A stretch of DNA of 64,000 nt from Blastomussa wellsi (Eukaryota > Cnidaria > Anthozoa > Scleractinia > Plerogyridae), in assembly GCA_947652115.1 (NCBI GenBank), contig OX393564.1, positions 11,242,373 to 11,306,372 of the forward strand, read 5' to 3'. The notes under the pieces are model-generated. The model ran no database searches, was not told where the DNA came from, and saw only the letters and a list, made by a program, of their open reading frames with translations. Shown piece by piece: positions 62,464-64,000 of this stretch (positions are counted from its first letter, which is position 1; every line of letters starts with the position of its first letter). Position numbers and translations under genes: made by a program.

Positions 62464-63600
62464 CTGTAATGAACAGTCCACGAAAAAGCACATCTGAGCA
62501 TTTACAAATCAATTGATTTATTTAAACTGTCAATCAAGTTTGCATCTGTTGTAAATGTGTCTGAAATTGCCATGTATGCAACATTTTCAATTTTCATGTC
62601 TCGTGGAATTAGAAAACGGTGAAATCGAAGACCCAACACCAAACTATAAGCCCAATTCTTAACGAGCGCAGCGAATACACTGATTTTAATGTTTTTCAAG
62701 TCCGCCACGCACATCAGGTGCTTTGCCGAAAACAATACATGGGTCGTCGCATTTATGCTGTTTGGAATCGATCTTGCCTCATGGCATCTCGTGTATTTAT
62801 TTTCCAAATTGTACTCTGAAATCTCCAGCAATTCAAGTGACACTACTCAAAAGTGTCAAATGTAAGGTTGACGCCGTAATTTGTCAGAATTCGTTGCGAG
62901 CGAAGAATTCCAGAAGGACCAGAAGCCAATTTTGTTTTCAAGTTTGTGAAAACATATGACCATCGAGTTCACTGTTCAGCTGATGCAGTCCCGGTACGGT
63001 GGAGTTTCTTTTTCAGTTCTTTCAATCATCACGCTACTTCCAAATCTAAATCGCTTCAGAGTGAAACTTCTCAGAAAAAAGGGTTGAACATTGTTTTGAA
63101 CTCGACATTTGATTGGCTCAAATTGAAATATGTTGGAATGTATTGTTCTCATTCTGCGCTATGATTTGTTAACTTTGTCTGGGAGGCCCCGGTTACAGTA
63201 GTTTCACTGTAAGTAACTTAAACATTCTAATATGATTTGGCGGCATTTATGGGGTGTCCAGGGGAAGCTGCCCCATCCTCATGTCTAAATGTGGATAGTG
63301 TAGAGTGTTGTGTTTTTTTAAGTGCCCATTACAGTATCTCGTTGCAAAGTTACGCGGTTGCCAAGAAATTGCAATTTTATTTCTGGTACGTGTCTTTAGA
63401 TTTCTCCTTTCTGTCGGGCGGCAAAATTTACTTCAGTGATTTCTTTCTTTTTCGACTAAAAAATTTTTATCTGCTGAAAATTGCTACCAAAACTGCTGAA
63501 ATTATTCGTTCTGCAACTAATCACGTTGCAAAGGTATAAAGCTGGGAAAATTAAATGACGAAGAACATGTAAGCTTAGAAACTATTCATTCAACCGACAG
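62464..63600. other. No gene assigned
   Basis: Upstream of the NOP2 exon. The minus-strand frame 62843-62502 (113 codons) has no recognisable domain. No NOP2 catalytic exon was found. Confidence 0.35.
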
Positions 63601-63602
63601 TA

Positions 63603-63846
63603 CTATGGCCATTCCAATAAAATGTTTCATTTCCCATCGCCCCGTCTCTTGTGATGGTGGGCCGGTTAATTAAAGACAGGGACATCACATCATATCAATT
63701 GTTGTTAATAAAACAAGAACGTGTGCTTGTAAATTAAAGTGCTTGATTTTTTGACTAGTGAATCTGGAATTGTTTTTTTTTTTACTTTTCGAAAAAAATG
63801 GGTCGGTCCGGCGATGGGAAACGAAACATTTTATTGGCATGGCCTA
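63603..63846. repeat. Foldback MITE with GC-rich arm
   Basis: CCAATAAAATGTTTCATTTC near 63614 is inverted at about 63820-63838; arms of about 40 bp including CCCATCGCC. Confidence 0.75.
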
Positions 63847-64000
63847 TCAAACTAAAAAATAATTATGATTACGCCGTTTTTTGCTTATGATGAAACTCAA
63901 ACAAAAACTCCTCTTAATACTTACGTCCAACTCCTTTTGTTAAAGCTGTGAGAATACATTAAGCAAGAAGGCAAGAAGTTTAAGTTTGTTTTTGAAGCGT

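Noticed and set aside
62502..62843. Minus-strand frame of 113 codons just upstream of a NOP2 exon
   Set aside because: Shows none of the NOP2 catalytic motifs and no other known domain.
63940..63975. Candidate further NOP2 exon (TTCTCACAG ... GTAAGT, minus strand)
   Set aside because: Very short; the best frame is interrupted by a stop, so it cannot be supported.

Overview
This window looks like nuclear DNA of a cnidarian, most likely a stony coral. It is AT-rich, has spliced genes with GT-AG introns and long TE-filled introns, and shows a TE mixture I associate with anthozoans: tyrosine-recombinase (YR) retrotransposons, Penelope-like elements, an ISL2EU DNA transposon, virus-derived capsid-type genes and many short foldback MITEs. 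The taxon is an inference; no diagnostic marker such as rRNA is present.

Three host genes could be traced through consistent splice phases. (1) A small RING-H2 protein on the minus strand has six exons from 20102 down to 6157; its RING domain resembles TRAIP. (2) A TMEM26-like membrane protein on the plus strand has five exons from 20342 to 46242. It starts head-to-head with the RING gene, leaving a shared promoter region of about 240 bp. (3) The 3' part of a NOP2/NSUN1-type rRNA cytosine methyltransferase lies on the minus strand, with exons at 62366-62463 and 59119-59243; the rest is outside the window or unrecognised.

Nearly everything else is mobile DNA. 0.8-1.7 kb: broken YR retrotransposon. 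2.5-2.9 kb: DDE transposase tail. 3.7-5.1 kb: Penelope-like element interrupted by a LINE end. 7.6-12.1 kb: structurally complete Ngaro-type retrotransposon with split direct repeats, in intron 3 of the RING gene. 14.1-19.8 kb: MITEs, a 1.9 kb TIR element and a degraded Penelope-like element. 20.9-24.7 kb: apparently intact ISL2EU transposon with perfect 79 bp TIRs and two convergent genes (SAP-SWIM-YqaJ nuclease; THAP-HTH-DDE transposase), in intron 1 of TMEM26. 26-29 kb: TIR element and a tRNA-derived SINE. 33.2-35.1 kb: second broken YR retrotransposon, joined directly to a 3.6 kb remnant of a Polinton/adinto-like element (35.0-38.9 kb). 39-49.8 kb: SINE, many MITEs and Penelope debris inside and beyond TMEM26 intron 4. 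50.3-53.8 kb: a 3.5 kb TIR element with a 9 bp target duplication that carries a broken EXO1/FEN1-type nuclease fragment. 54.7-55.9 kb: a second Penelope copy with a hammerhead-like motif. 56-64 kb: MITEs, NOP2 exons, and a nested direct-repeat element with a 59 bp minisatellite.

Several non-autonomous TIR elements are flanked by exact 9 bp duplications, which suggests MULE-type mobilisation as a recurring theme. Many open frames begin at TTG or GTG; where a gene is called, I give the first plausible ATG.
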